From CAVPCY01 sp963770765 (lineage in GTDB: Bacteria > Actinomycetota > Coriobacteriia > Anaerosomatales > PHET01), in assembly GCA_963770765.1 (NCBI GenBank), contig CAVYQS010000008.1, positions 1 through 37,482 on the forward strand: a stretch of 37,482 nucleotides of DNA. Reading direction: 5' to 3'. The notes under the pieces are model-generated. The model saw only the letters and a list, made by a program, of their open reading frames with translations. It was not told where the DNA came from and did not search any database. Positions 1-8,666 of the stretch are shown one piece after another. Position numbers and translations under genes: made by a program. Positions within the stretch are counted from its first letter, which is position 1. Every line of letters begins with the position of its first letter.

Positions 1-87
1 CGACTAGCGAGTTGTTGAAGCGTTCGGCGACATTCAGGGCGCGTCGCTGTTCTGTCGGCCCCTTCGGGTCATAACACCCGACGTGCG
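1..87. other. Window edge, no assignable gene
   Basis: No gene can be supported here. On the minus strand one frame reads as plausible protein (ending ALNVAERFNNSLV at the window edge), directly downstream of the HTH gene that stops at 88. That frame has no start codon, so it could be the beginning of another gene disturbed by a frameshift, or chance. Confidence 0.3.
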
Positions 88-627
88 CTACGCGGCCGCT
101 AGGTAGTCGACCAGGTCATACGCGCGCTCGAGTGACAACTTGCTCATGTTGCCTTGGCTCAGGAACGCGTGGAGGTTCCCGGGGTTCAACCCCAGGTCCT
201 TCGCCATTCGATATCGAGTGACGCCTTTGGTGGCCTCCATCTCGAGGACCCGCTCGCGCGCGACCTGCTTGAGGCGTGCGTCACGTTCTCCGGCATCACG
301 TCTCGCGACGTAGCTGCGCCAGGCCTTCGTGTACTCCGGGCGCAGACGAGGGTCTTCACACGCGAGCGCCATCTCTAGCTCGTCTTCCCTGGCGAGTTCG
401 TCTAGCAGTCGCAACTCGGCGAGCAGCTTGGGCCGGTTGTCCAAATGCCGGGTGAGTTCGTCCGTCCGATTCGTCACAGCCGCCAGCAGGAGCAAGGGCT
501 CGACCAAGCGCGGCCGCTGTTGCATTCGATCCGCCACACGTGACATAGCCTGCGAGTCCATGCCTGCGAGGGACGGAACATATGATTTCAGGTAGCCGGC
601 GAACGTCAGTCGGCGCATGGTCCGCAC
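88..627 (-). CDS. HTH-domain protein, putative antitoxin partner
   Basis: A 179-aa soluble, strongly charged helical protein. The last ~45 residues (TRYRMAKDLGLNPGNLHAFL onward) read as an XRE-like helix-turn-helix, preceded by a long Glu/Arg/Leu-rich helical part. The start overlaps the end of the upstream nucleotidyltransferase gene by about 20 nt, either at 627 or at the second Met codon at 618, so the two are translationally coupled. Nucleotidyltransferase toxins commonly pair with a DNA-binding partner, so I infer an antitoxin or autoregulator role. The order is unusual in that the enzyme comes first. The family was not recognised with certainty; a plain transcriptional regulator is the alternative. 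Confidence 0.7.
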   Translation of the reverse strand: MRTMRRLTFAGYLKSYVPSLAGMDSQAMSRVADRMQQRPRLVEPLLLLAAVTNRTDELTRHLDNRPKLLAELRLLDELAREDELEMALACEDPRLRPEYTKAWRSYVARRDAGERDARLKQVARERVLEMEATKGVTRYRMAKDLGLNPGNLHAFLSQGNMSKLSLERAYDLVDYLAAA

Positions 628-1184
628 TCCTCTCGGTACGCCTCGTAGTTGTGGAGCATGTCACGGTATCGACGGTCGCCGAGCCTGCTCATCTCGGCCT
701 CTTGCACCGCCTTCGCAAGTCGCTTCCAGTCCAGTGTGCTCAGAACGTCCGGCTCGCGGATGTCCGAGGCATCCGTGTCTCGATTCGAGTACAGCTTCGA
801 CACCACCACATCCTCGAGTGACGCCGTATAGCACCGCACGGCCCTGTAGGGGAAGTCCACCGACACGAGCCGATCTTCGAAGTCGTAAGGGAAGTGGTTC
901 TCGTACGCGATCACTCGGCCACTCAAGCCGAACTGCTCCATCAGGGGCTGTAGCTCTGAGGGGAACCGGATGGCGTCGATGTCGTCGGTTGGCCGTGAGA
1001 GCACCCCCAGCAGCACAAGTGCTCCACCCCCGACTATGACGAGTTCGAAAGAGCAGTCTGGGCACTCGAGAGCGACTGCTCTGTCGAACTGCCTCAGGGT
1101 CTCGAGGAGTCGCTCGCGTTCGGTGTTCGCTGTAGTGTCCACTTGGCTCTTTCGGAGTGGCGTGAGTGTGGTTAGCTTTTTCAA
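606..1184 (-). CDS. DUF6036-like nucleotidyltransferase, putative toxin
   Basis: A 192-aa protein of the minimal nucleotidyltransferase type. The signature is visible as VGGGALVLLG followed by RPTDDIDAI, the G-G-x-hydrophobic and D-x-D motifs that bind NTP and metal in the pol-beta-like fold. After this come a YENHFPYDFEDR stretch and SLEDVVVSKLYSNRDTD..D, as in DUF6036/AbiEii-like proteins. Such enzymes act as toxins in several abortive-infection and toxin-antitoxin modules. The ORF opens with TTG at 1184, but a good promoter ends only 2 nt upstream, so GTG at 1142, after a weak GAAAGAG, is a likelier start. It overlaps the HTH partner downstream. Toxin activity is inferred from family and pairing. 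Confidence 0.72.
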   Translation of the reverse strand: MKKLTTLTPLRKSQVDTTANTERERLLETLRQFDRAVALECPDCSFELVIVGGGALVLLGVLSRPTDDIDAIRFPSELQPLMEQFGLSGRVIAYENHFPYDFEDRLVSVDFPYRAVRCYTASLEDVVVSKLYSNRDTDASDIREPDVLSTLDWKRLAKAVQEAEMSRLGDRRYRDMLHNYEAYREECGPCAD

Positions 1185-1186
1185 GA

Positions 1187-1215
1187 ATAATATTCCTCAA
1201 ACATTGAACCGTCAA
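1187..1215 (-). promoter_or_regulatory. Promoter of the nucleotidyltransferase/HTH pair
   Basis: Reading the minus strand, TTGACG (1215-1210) and TATTAT (1192-1187) are separated by exactly 17 nt, close to the housekeeping consensus and AT-rich against a GC-rich background. Transcription would begin near 1180, downstream of the TTG at 1184. This argues that translation starts at the internal GTG at 1142. Confidence 0.6.
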
Positions 1216-1388
1216 GGTTGGCGCTGCGCCCTTTCGGGGTCAGCGAGGAAGCTCGCGAGCACCGCGCTCGCTGGGTACGCATCGAAGCCGATGCCGGTCG
1301 TCCGGATGGCTCCCGGATCCGACAGGCCGTCGACGAGCTGGAGCGCTTCTGCTCGGCGTCTCGCCCATGCGCAACACACGTGCGCCAT
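1212..1388 (-). pseudogene. Possible orphan C-terminal gene fragment
   Basis: In this frame the minus strand reads as good protein with GC-rich third positions, ending QLVDGLSDPGAIRTTGIG...ASFLADPERAQRQP. An ATG lies at 1388 but has no ribosome binding site, and upstream the frame loses protein character. It looks like the last ~50 residues of a gene whose 5' part has been lost, sitting just upstream of the nucleotidyltransferase promoter. The family was not recognised. It could instead be a very small hypothetical gene or chance. The rest of 1200-1463 shows nothing else. Confidence 0.3.
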
Positions 1389-1463
1389 CGCAGCGAGGCC
1401 CCGTCGGGGTACAACCCAAGACAAGCGGGGTCGACGAGCCCGATGTGACGAGGAGGGTCCCTC

Positions 1464-2052
1464 TTGAGACGCACGTGGATTGTGAGCATGTCGCTTGTCG
1501 CGCTGTTCGTGGTTTCGGGATGTGCCCCAGACCGTGTGGACACCGCTCCCCAGCCGACGTCCTGCTCCTCCTTCGGCGACGTCAACCGAATCGCCGGCAG
1601 AATCAGCACCTTCTGCCTCGATCGCATGGCTCGACACACCGCTGACCGATGCCGTCACGGGCGAGGAGTTCAGGCTCTCGGACTACAAGGGCAAGCCGGT
1701 TCTGCTCCACGCGTTTGCTACTTGGTGAAGCACGTGCAAGCGCCAGCAGGTCATCTTGGGTGAGCTGCTGGACGAGGACCGCGGGACGGTCCTGGTAGCA
1801 CTGGCTATCGACGAGAACGAGGACGCCCTCCTCATTTCTGACACCTGGAAGGAGCGCGGCCTGACCGAGCCCGTCGCCATAGCCCCGCAGCAGTTGACCG
1901 AGGCGTTGGTCAACGAGTTCGGCCCCGAGATCGTCACGCCCCCGCAGGCGCCGATCGTTCTGATCTCGGCCGATCAAAGCTCCGCGAGACTCTTGCCGAG
2001 CGGCGTCAAGGACGTCGACGAGCTCACGTCCGAGCTCGCAAAGGGACGTTAG
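1464..2052 (+). CDS. TlpA/thioredoxin-like lipoprotein, candidate selenoprotein
   Basis: The gene starts with TTG at 1464 after GAGGAGGG (1451-1457). Residues 1-20 are a lipoprotein signal ending VVSGC, followed by a Pro/Ser/Ala-rich linker. A single-base insertion near 1557-1561 is needed to enter the frame of the thioredoxin domain (FRLSDYKGKPVLLHAFATW). That frame meets TGA at 1726-1728 and continues STCKRQQ, so the redox motif reads W-TGA-S-T-C, a CxxC with its first Cys coded by TGA. The frame then runs to 2052 with the expected fold, including a PPQAPIVLI cis-Pro region. Read with selenocysteine at about residue 88, the protein has 195 residues. It would be an extracytoplasmic thiol-disulfide oxidoreductase anchored to the membrane outer face. 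The CcdA-like gene starts 1 nt after its stop and probably reduces it. Confidence 0.75.
1743..1771 (+). promoter_or_regulatory. SECIS-like hairpin of the TlpA-like gene
   Basis: CCAGCAG (1743-1749) pairs perfectly with CTGCTGG (1765-1771). Inside, after one G-G mismatch, TCATC pairs with GGTGA, leaving a TTG loop about 28 nt after the TGA. Position and size fit bacterial SECIS elements, which recruit SelB. The G at the third loop position only partly fits the usual rule of a G among the first two loop bases. Confidence 0.55.
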
Positions 2053-2053
2053 T

Positions 2054-2737
2054 TTGGACACGCTGCGATTCGTGGGCACGAGTTTCGTTCTCGGACTGCT
2101 CACGCCTCTCACAGCGCTCTGCGTCATCCCGCTCTACCCAGCGTTCCTCGTCCGGATGGCCCGGCTTGCGAAGCGCGATCGCGACGATCGCAAGGTTCTC
2201 GCGTGGACCGGGTTCGTCGTGACTCTCGGAGTCATCAGCTTCATGGGCCTGCTCGGAGTGGTGTTCACAACGCTGCTCCAAGAATCCCTCCAACGCGTGA
2301 TCGGCGTCGTCTCGCCCATCGCGTTCACGATTCTTGCAGTCATCGGCGTGCTGATGATGGCGGGGGTCGAGATTCGTCACAAGGTGCGCCTCCCCGAGCC
2401 CAAGAACCCGCTGCTGGCCAGCTACCTCTACGGCTTCTTCTTCGGCGCCATCGTCATTCCGTGCAATCCTGCCTTCATCGCCGCGTTCTTGGCCAGGACG
2501 GCGCTGATTGCCGACCCTGCTGCCAGCATCCTGAACTTCCTCGCGTTCGGGCTCGGCATCGGAACCCCGCTCATCGTGTTCTCACTGGTGAGTCGCGCGG
2601 CAAGTCGACGCATGGTGAACGCTCTCGTGCGCCACGAGCGCACCATCGCCTTCGTCGCCGGCGCCGTCATGACGGGGGTATCGCTCTACTACCTCATAGC
2701 CGTCTTCGAGGTGCCCGCTCGGCTTCTTGGTCGCTAG
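2054..2737 (+). CDS. CcdA-like thiol-redox membrane protein
   Basis: A 227-aa protein with about six membrane segments, the size of CcdA, the short DsbD-like family that carries reducing equivalents from cytoplasmic thioredoxin across the membrane. The two conserved cysteines are visible in matching Pro-rich membrane contexts: TALCVIPLYPAFL in helix 1 and IVIPCNPAFIAAFL in helix 4. TTG start at 2054, with the purine-rich AAGGGA at the end of the preceding gene as ribosome binding site, and 1 nt after the stop of the thioredoxin-like lipoprotein. The tight coupling suggests the lipoprotein is its outer-face partner. Cytochrome c maturation and general thiol repair are both possible roles. Confidence 0.85.
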   Translation: MDTLRFVGTSFVLGLLTPLTALCVIPLYPAFLVRMARLAKRDRDDRKVLAWTGFVVTLGVISFMGLLGVVFTTLLQESLQRVIGVVSPIAFTILAVIGVLMMAGVEIRHKVRLPEPKNPLLASYLYGFFFGAIVIPCNPAFIAAFLARTALIADPAASILNFLAFGLGIGTPLIVFSLVSRAASRRMVNALVRHERTIAFVAGAVMTGVSLYYLIAVFEVPARLLGR

Positions 2738-2776
2738 CCCTGCCCGCGATCGTCCCCGCCCGAGAGGCTCCCGCTC

Positions 2777-4851
2777 ATGCCCAACCGCCTCGCCACACAG
2801 TCCAGCCCCTACCTCCTCCAGCATGCCGAGAACCCCGTGGACTGGTACCCCTGGTCCCCCGAGGCGTTCGAGCGCGCGCGACGCGAGGACAAGCCGATCT
2901 TCCTGAGCGTCGGGTACTCGGCGTGTCACTGGTGCCACGTGATGGAGCACGAGAGCTTCGAGGACGAGGCCACGGCGGCGCTGATGAACGAGCACTTCGT
3001 GAGCATCAAGGTCGACCGCGAGGAGCGCCCCGACGTCGACGCCATCTACATGGAGGCCGTGCACGCGCTCACGGGCCGGGGCGGCTGGCCGATGAGCGTG
3101 TTCCTCACGCCCGACGCGGTGCCGTTCTACGGCGGCACCTACTTCCCGCCCACGAGCCGCTACGGCATGCCGTCGTTCACCGACGTCCTGAACCAGATCG
3201 CCACGCTGTGGGCCACCCGCCGAGACGAACTCGTCGAAGCCGGCGCTGAGCTGCGGGCCGCGCTCGAGGCGCAGGCGACGGCCGGCACCGGCTCGGCATC
3301 CGGCGCGCTGGAGCCCGCGACGCTCTCCTCGGCGCAGTCCGCGCTCTCCCGCGACTTCGACGCCGCTTACGGCGGCTGGGGCGGGGCGCCCAAGTTCCCG
3401 CAGCCCCCGGTCATCGACTTCGTGCTGCGCCGCCACCTCGCCACCGGCGAGGCGCACCTGCTCGAGATGGCGACGGTGACGCTCGACGCCATGCTGCGCG
3501 GGGGGATGTACGACCAGCTGGGCGGCGGGTTCCACCGCTACTCCACCGACGAGCGCTGGCTCGTGCCGCACTTCGAGAAGATGCTCTACGACAACGCCCA
3601 GCTCGCCCGCGTCTACCTGCACGCCTACCAGGTCACCGGCGCGAGCGAGTACCGCCGCGTGGCGACTGAGACCCTCGACTACGTCGCCCGCGAGATGCTC
3701 GATGAGGCCGGCGGCTTCTACAGCGCCCAAGACGCCGACACCGAGGGCGAGGAGGGCCGCTACTTCGTCTGGACTCCCGAGCGAGATCGAGGCCGCACTC
3801 GCCGGCGCCACGCCCGACCCGACCGGCGACGCCGAGCTGTTCGCAGCCGCCCACGGCGTGACCGCACGCGGCAACTTCGAGGGCAAGAGCATCCTGACGC
3901 TGGCCAAGACCGCCGCAGAGATCGCCGAGGAGTCCGGGCTGCCGGAGGCCGAGGTCGAGGAGCGGCTCGTGCGCGCTCGGCGCGCGCTGCTGGCGGCGCG
4001 GGAGACGCGCGTGAGGCCGGGACTCGACAACAAGGTGCTCGCCGGCTGGAACGGTCTGATGCTCGCCGCCTTCGCCGAGGCGGCCCGCGTGCTGGACCGC
4101 GACGACTACCGCCAGATCGCCGAGAAGTGCGCGGAGTTCCTGCTCGCCGCAGCTGCGCACGCCCGAGGGTCGGATGCTGCGCAGCTGGCCACGCGGCGGG
4201 ACACCGCTCCCCGGCTACCTGGAGGACCACGCTGCGTGTGCCGCCGGCCTGCTCGAGCTCTACCAGACGACCTTCGACCCGCTCTGGTTCGAGGCCGCCC
4301 GCGAGCTCGCCGAGACGATCCTGGAGCACTTCGCCGATCCTCTCGGCGGCTTCTTCGACACGAGCGACGATCACGAGTCGCTGCTGCTGCGCCCCAAGAC
4401 GATCCAGGACGGCGCGCAGCCCAGCGGTGGTGCGATGGTGGCCGAGCTGCTGATCAAGCTGGCCGAGTACACCGGCGAGGAGCGCTACGCCGAGGCCGCG
4501 AGCACGGCGCTCGCGCAGGTGCAGCCGATGATGGCGCGCGCACCGCTGGGATTCGCGCACTGGCTGGGAGCGCTGGATCTGCTGCTGGCACCCCCACAGG
4601 CGTTGGCGATCGTGGGGGAGGAGGGCGCCGACGAGATGCTGGCGGTGGTACGCGAGCGGTGGCGGCCGAACCTGGTGACGGCGGCCGGGGTCGCGGGCGA
4701 GGCGACGGGCGGTGTGGCGCTGCTCGAAGGCCGGGAGGCGCTCGGTGGGCTCGCGACGGCCTACGTGTGCCGAGGGTTCGTGTGCGAGAGGCCCGTCGGG
4801 ACAGCAAAGGAGCTTGCGGAGGCCTTGGGCAGCCGCGTTGGGTTACCTTAG
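2777..4851 (+). CDS. YyaL/DUF255 thioredoxin-domain protein (two frameshifts)
   Basis: The N-terminal ~165 residues are the DUF255 thioredoxin-like domain: NRLATQSSPYLLQHAENPVD, the redox motif SACHWCHVM and GGWPMSVFLTPD. The rest is an (alpha/alpha)6 glycosidase-like barrel (GGWGGAPKFPQ, YDQLGGGFHRYS, VPHFEKMLYDNAQ, KVLAGWNGLM). Two frame changes, near 3783 and near 4158, each equal one inserted base. Correcting both gives about 690 residues ending at 4851, the normal family length, with all motifs present. I therefore treat the gene as intact. Members are known as thioredoxin-domain or spermatogenesis-associated-20-like proteins; their reaction is not established. It lies 39 nt after the CcdA-like gene, giving a three-gene thiol-redox group. 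Confidence 0.88.
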
Positions 4852-4878
4852 AAGCACTCACTATCGAGGGGGTCTCGC

Positions 4879-5895
4879 GTGAAGGATCGCAAGGTGTTGC
4901 TCATCTCTGTGGTGGCTGCCACCGTTGTCGCCGCGCTGATCCCCTTGTTCGACGCGTACCTGGTGCCCCAGATCGACTTGCTGCCCGATGCGGGCGCGGC
5001 CTGGTACTACTGGAAGCTCCCCGAGCCCACACTCCTCACGCGAGTCGCGGCGTGGGCGCCCTATCTGATCCATCAGGTGCTTCTGTGGTACTTCATCTTT
5101 CGGCTGAATCAGTCCAGGAAGCGTCAGGACGACACCTTGTCGACGTGGAACTGGTGGCTGCTGGGCGTGAACGCGGCGGCCGTGGCAATCCACTTTGCGA
5201 AGACGGCTATCACCTACGACGGCACTGCGCAGGACGTGCCGGTGTGGAGCTCACAGTACTCGGTCATCTTCATGCTCGTGCTCATTCTGATCATGAAGAA
5301 TCGCTGGCGCGGTCTGTTCTTTGGTCGCAAGGCGCCCCTGCCAAGAGATGGCGTCCGGCTCACGAGCTCCATCCACTCGTACTACATCGCATGGGGGGTC
5401 GCCTACACCTTCTGGTTCCATCCGGTTGTGTCCTCGTGGGCCCACGTCATCGGCTTCTTCTACATGTTCCTGCTGTTCATCCAGCTGTCGCTGGCTCGCA
5501 CGCGCATGCACGTGAACAAGCTGTGGACGCTCGCTCTCGAGGTCATCGTGCTGGTGCACGGCACAGCGGTCGCCTACTTCACCCAGCAGTCGATCATCTG
5601 GACCATGTTCTTCACGGGGTTCCTGACGATACTGATCGTGACGCAGATCTACGGCCTGGGTCTCTCGAAATGGGCGATCCGCGGTGCCTCGGCGGCGTAC
5701 GTCGTGCTGGTGCTCGGTCTGTACACGTTCTATCCGAGCGGCACGTTCTCGACCGAGCGACTGGCGAAGATCTACCAGGTCTCGTTCATCCCGGTCGCCG
5801 AGTACAGCCTGGTGTTCGTTGTGGCGGCGGTGTTGTGGGCTGTGAGCTTGCTGCCTCCGGTTCGGAACCACCTGCACCCGTCGGGCACGCGGTAA
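4879..5895 (+). CDS. Polytopic membrane protein, unknown function
   Basis: A 338-aa protein with roughly nine or ten hydrophobic helices, rich in Trp, Tyr and Phe, starting with GTG at 4879 after a GAGGGGG site. Notable are aromatic and His-containing helices (AVAIHFAKTAITYDG, SIHSYYIAWGVAYTFWFHP) and basic loops such as FRLNQSRKRQD, which suggest inside-facing turns. No family was recognised. It follows the DUF255 gene by 27 nt and may share its transcript. A transporter or an unknown membrane enzyme are both open. Confidence 0.75.
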   Translation: MKDRKVLLISVVAATVVAALIPLFDAYLVPQIDLLPDAGAAWYYWKLPEPTLLTRVAAWAPYLIHQVLLWYFIFRLNQSRKRQDDTLSTWNWWLLGVNAAAVAIHFAKTAITYDGTAQDVPVWSSQYSVIFMLVLILIMKNRWRGLFFGRKAPLPRDGVRLTSSIHSYYIAWGVAYTFWFHPVVSSWAHVIGFFYMFLLFIQLSLARTRMHVNKLWTLALEVIVLVHGTAVAYFTQQSIIWTMFFTGFLTILIVTQIYGLGLSKWAIRGASAAYVVLVLGLYTFYPSGTFSTERLAKIYQVSFIPVAEYSLVFVVAAVLWAVSLLPPVRNHLHPSGTR

Positions 5896-5961
5896 TCGAC
5901 GGCGGCTGCTTGATGGGGCGGTGCTGAGTAGGCCGGTATGGCTCGGCCGTTTGGATTCGGT

Positions 5962-6651
5962 TCAGGTTCTGGCGCGGGCGTCTCTTCGGGAGACCGTGGT
6001 CGTGAGCAGCGCGATGAGCAGCACCACCACGGCGACCGGGATGAGCGCCCACCAGTTCCAGTGGGCGGGGGCTCCTCCGTACGCGCCGAACCAGATGACC
6101 GGGAGATACCCGAGGGTGCGCAGCGCGTCTGCGCCGGTGAACGCTTCCGGCCCGCCGAACACGATCACGTAGCGGCCGGAGTCTGCCGGACCGTCGCCCG
6201 GCTCAACGCGCAGTTCGTACCCGACGCCGGGCTCGAAGGAGACCTGCTCCTCACCTCCGAGCCAGAAGGACGTGAGCGAGAACGGTTCCCACTCGGTCGC
6301 GCGCTCGCTCAGACCCGGGTCCTCGATGACGGTGAGATCGGTGTCATCGGCGAGCATGCGCAGCACCGGGCGAAACCCCTCGTGATCGCCTCGGACAGGA
6401 ACAAGGATGCCGATGACCTGGGTCACGGGCTCGTCTACCGAGAACACGTAGGAGTCGCTCGTCTCGTCCGGGGCGAGGTAGCCGTAGATCGCCCGGGAGA
6501 CCTCGGGGCCACCGATGGCGGCCGCGCCCTCGCCCTCGGAGCTCTCCAGCGCGGGGACGTGAGCCAGCGCCGCCGGGGCGAGCGCCACGACGATCCCGGC
6601 GACCGCCAGGGCCATCACGCCGAGCGTGATTGTTCGCGATCCGAGCCTCAT
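5962..6651 (-). CDS. Secreted, C-terminally membrane-anchored beta-rich protein
   Basis: From ATG at 6651 the protein has 229 residues. A typical Sec signal is ITLGVMALAVAGIVVALAPAALA. An acidic ectodomain follows, containing short beta-like runs (IYGYLAPDETSDSYVFSVDE, GVGYELRVEPGDGPADSGRY) that recall PPC-type accessory domains of secreted proteins. Then comes one membrane helix (WALIPVAVVVLLIALL) and a short basic tail. The frame is open further upstream, but that part lacks a signal and overlaps a GNAT remnant on the other strand, so 6651 is chosen. No function can be assigned. It would sit on the outer face of the membrane. Confidence 0.7.
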   Translation of the reverse strand: MRLGSRTITLGVMALAVAGIVVALAPAALAHVPALESSEGEGAAAIGGPEVSRAIYGYLAPDETSDSYVFSVDEPVTQVIGILVPVRGDHEGFRPVLRMLADDTDLTVIEDPGLSERATEWEPFSLTSFWLGGEEQVSFEPGVGYELRVEPGDGPADSGRYVIVFGGPEAFTGADALRTLGYLPVIWFGAYGGAPAHWNWWALIPVAVVVLLIALLTTTVSRRDARART

Positions 6652-6714
6652 GGTTGAGGATACCCGCTCGCGGCACCAGCGCGGCACGCGGTTCGCCCAG
6701 GCGTTCGCCCGCAT

Positions 6715-6957
6715 GACCGAGAAGCCCACACGCGGCGAGGAACAGTACAGCAGCGGCTCGGTTCGGCGCTGCTGGTTGAGGCGCTTCGCAAGGCCGCTGC
6801 CGCCGCCGACACGATCGGGGTTCGCGTCGTGTTGGTCGATGCGCTGAATGAGGATGCTAGGGGTTTCTACGTCAGGCATGGTTTCGAGGCCGCTCCGACG
6901 GACCCCCTGCATCTGATGATACTGATGAAGGATGTCCGCAGGACTCTGGGACGCTGA
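6715..6957 (+). pseudogene. Truncated GNAT acetyltransferase (TA-toxin type)
   Basis: The plus strand reads LGSALLVEALRKAAAAADTI, then GVRVVLVDALNEDARGFYVR and HGFEAAPTDPLHLMILMKDV, and stops at 6955-6957. This is the C-terminal half of a GNAT fold: the acetyl-CoA loop region, the VDALNEDA strand and the FYVRHGF motif. The match is specifically to the TacT-like toxins of RHH-GNAT toxin-antitoxin pairs. The first half, including most of the acetyl-CoA loop, is missing and is replaced by the 5' part of the gene on the opposite strand. No start codon or RBS is seen and no antitoxin lies upstream. It is a dead remnant. Confidence 0.6.
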
Positions 6958-7006
6958 CCGCATGGCCCGCATGATTCCTTGATGGGCAGCCCGGCACCTA
7001 CATCGG

Positions 7007-8666
7007 TCAGCCAGGACCCCACGGGATGCCGAGCAGGTACCAGGCGGCGAAGAACGCCGTCCACGCGATGGTCAGGGCGATGAAGTAGGGCAGCATCAGC
7101 GCGATGACGGTGCCGATGCCACTGCGCTTGTCGTAGCGAGCGGCGAAGACCACGATCAGCGGGAAGTACGCCATGATCGGGGTGACGATGTTGATGGGGG
7201 AGTCGGCGACACGGTAGGCCGCAAGGGTCACCTGCGGTTCGATACCCAGGCGCAGGAACAGCGGGACGAAGATCGGTGCCAGCAGTGCCCACTTGGCGAT
7301 GGCCTGGGGCATGATGATGCCCACCAACACCGTGATGCCGATCGATCCCAGCAGCAGCCACAGGCTGCCGACGTTCATCGTCTCGATGGTGTCGCCGAGC
7401 CTCACCGCGGCGATCTGGGCCAGGTTCGAGTAGTTGAAGTACGCGATGAACTGGGCGATGAGCAGGAACAAGAACAACAGCCCCGCGAGCCCGGCCCACG
7501 ACTTCTGGATCGCGCCGATGATGTCGTCGCTGCTCTTGAGCGTGCCTGCGCCTCGGCCGTACCCCAGCCCGGCGCCCAGGAACACGAGCGTGATGATCAC
7601 GATGAGGCTGTCCATGAACGGCGAGGTGCCGATGATGGCCCCCGTCGCCGCGTCGCGGAGAGGAGCGTTCGGCGGGAACGTGAGCAGGGCCACGGCCACC
7701 AGAACCACCAGCGTCCCGATGCCCGCCAGCCGCAGGCCCTTCGAATCCTGCTCGGGGGTGATGCCGGCGAACACGTCGGGCTCATCGGCGTTGACCTGGT
7801 CGGTGGGGGCCAGCGCGGTGTCGTAGGTCCCCAGGCGCTTCTCGACCACGCGGGTCGTCACGATGGCCAGCACGACCGTGAGCAGGATCGTCGAGCCGAT
7901 GCCGAAGTACAGGTTCGCCGTGATGTCGATCGACAGCGCGGGGTTGACCAGGTGAATGGCCTCGTTGGTGACCTCGGTGAGGATCGCGTCGGTGGGGGTG
8001 ACGAGCAGGTTCACGCCGAAGCCGCCCGCCACGCCGGCGAACGCGGCTGCCATACCGGCGAGTGGATGACGCCCCACGCTGTTGAACGCCGCGGCGCCCA
8101 GCGGGATCAGCACCAGGTAGCCCGCGTCCGAAGCGATGCTCGAGATGATGCCCAGGAACACGATGATGTAGGTGAGCGTTCCCACCGAGGAGACCTGGAC
8201 CAGTTTGCGGATGAGCGAGGCGATGAGCCCTGAGATCTCGGCGACGCCGACGCCGATCATCACGATCAGGATGATGCCCATCGCCGTGAATCCCATGAAG
8301 TTGCGCACGAACGAGGTGAACAGGAAGCGGATACCGTCGGCGGTGAGCAGGCCTTGGGCCTGGACCGTCTCGGTCACGACCTTGTAGTCGCCCGCGTCTG
8401 CTTGCTCGGGGGGTAGCACCTCGGCGGGCAGCGTCGATCCCGCGATGTCGTACTGCTCGACCGGCACTGCGGCGGGCTTGATGACCTGGTAGGTCGCGCT
8501 GGCGCCCATCCAGTAGAAGACCTGCGACAGCAGGATCATCCCCAGGCACAGCACGAGGAAGAGCACCGCGGGGTGGGGGACTTTGTTGCCCACGCGCTCG
8601 ATGAAGTCGAGAACGCCGCCGGAGCGCTTCGCCTCAGGTGCGGCGGCGGCAGACTACGGCGCTCAT
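7007..8666 (-). CDS. abgT: AbgT-family p-aminobenzoyl-glutamate transporter
   Basis: A large polytopic membrane protein (552 aa after correction) with the AbgT signatures GNKVPHPAVLF near the start, ASDAGYLVLIPLGAAAF, GGFGVNLLVTPTDAIL, QFIAYFNYSNLA and ADSPINIVTPIMAYFPL. The family imports p-aminobenzoyl-glutamate, a folate breakdown product; some members export sulfonamides. The true start is probably ATG at 8666, 9 nt after AAGGAGG and overlapping the stop of the M20 peptidase gene as ATGA. To join the main frame one base near 8652 must be removed; the uninterrupted frame begins only at GTG 8593. Coupling to an M20 peptidase fits the AbgAB/AbgT logic of uptake followed by hydrolysis. Confidence 0.9.

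Noticed and set aside
1..90. Integron attC-like site next to the toxin-like pair
   Set aside because: No paired core sites (RYYYAAC and GTTRRRY) with the right symmetry could be found, and no integrase or cassette array is present.
1726..1728. TGA codons read as Trp or Gly through an alternative genetic code
   Set aside because: TGA is used as a true stop in many genes here, including overlapping ATGA and GTGA junctions, and Trp is coded by TGG. Only Cys-type positions show in-frame TGA.
2582..4033. Long minus-strand open frame (483 codons) opposite the DUF255 gene
   Set aside because: It has low-complexity Val/Gly/His/Glu composition, no motif and no start site, and lies opposite a well-supported gene. 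Long antisense frames are normal in high-GC DNA.
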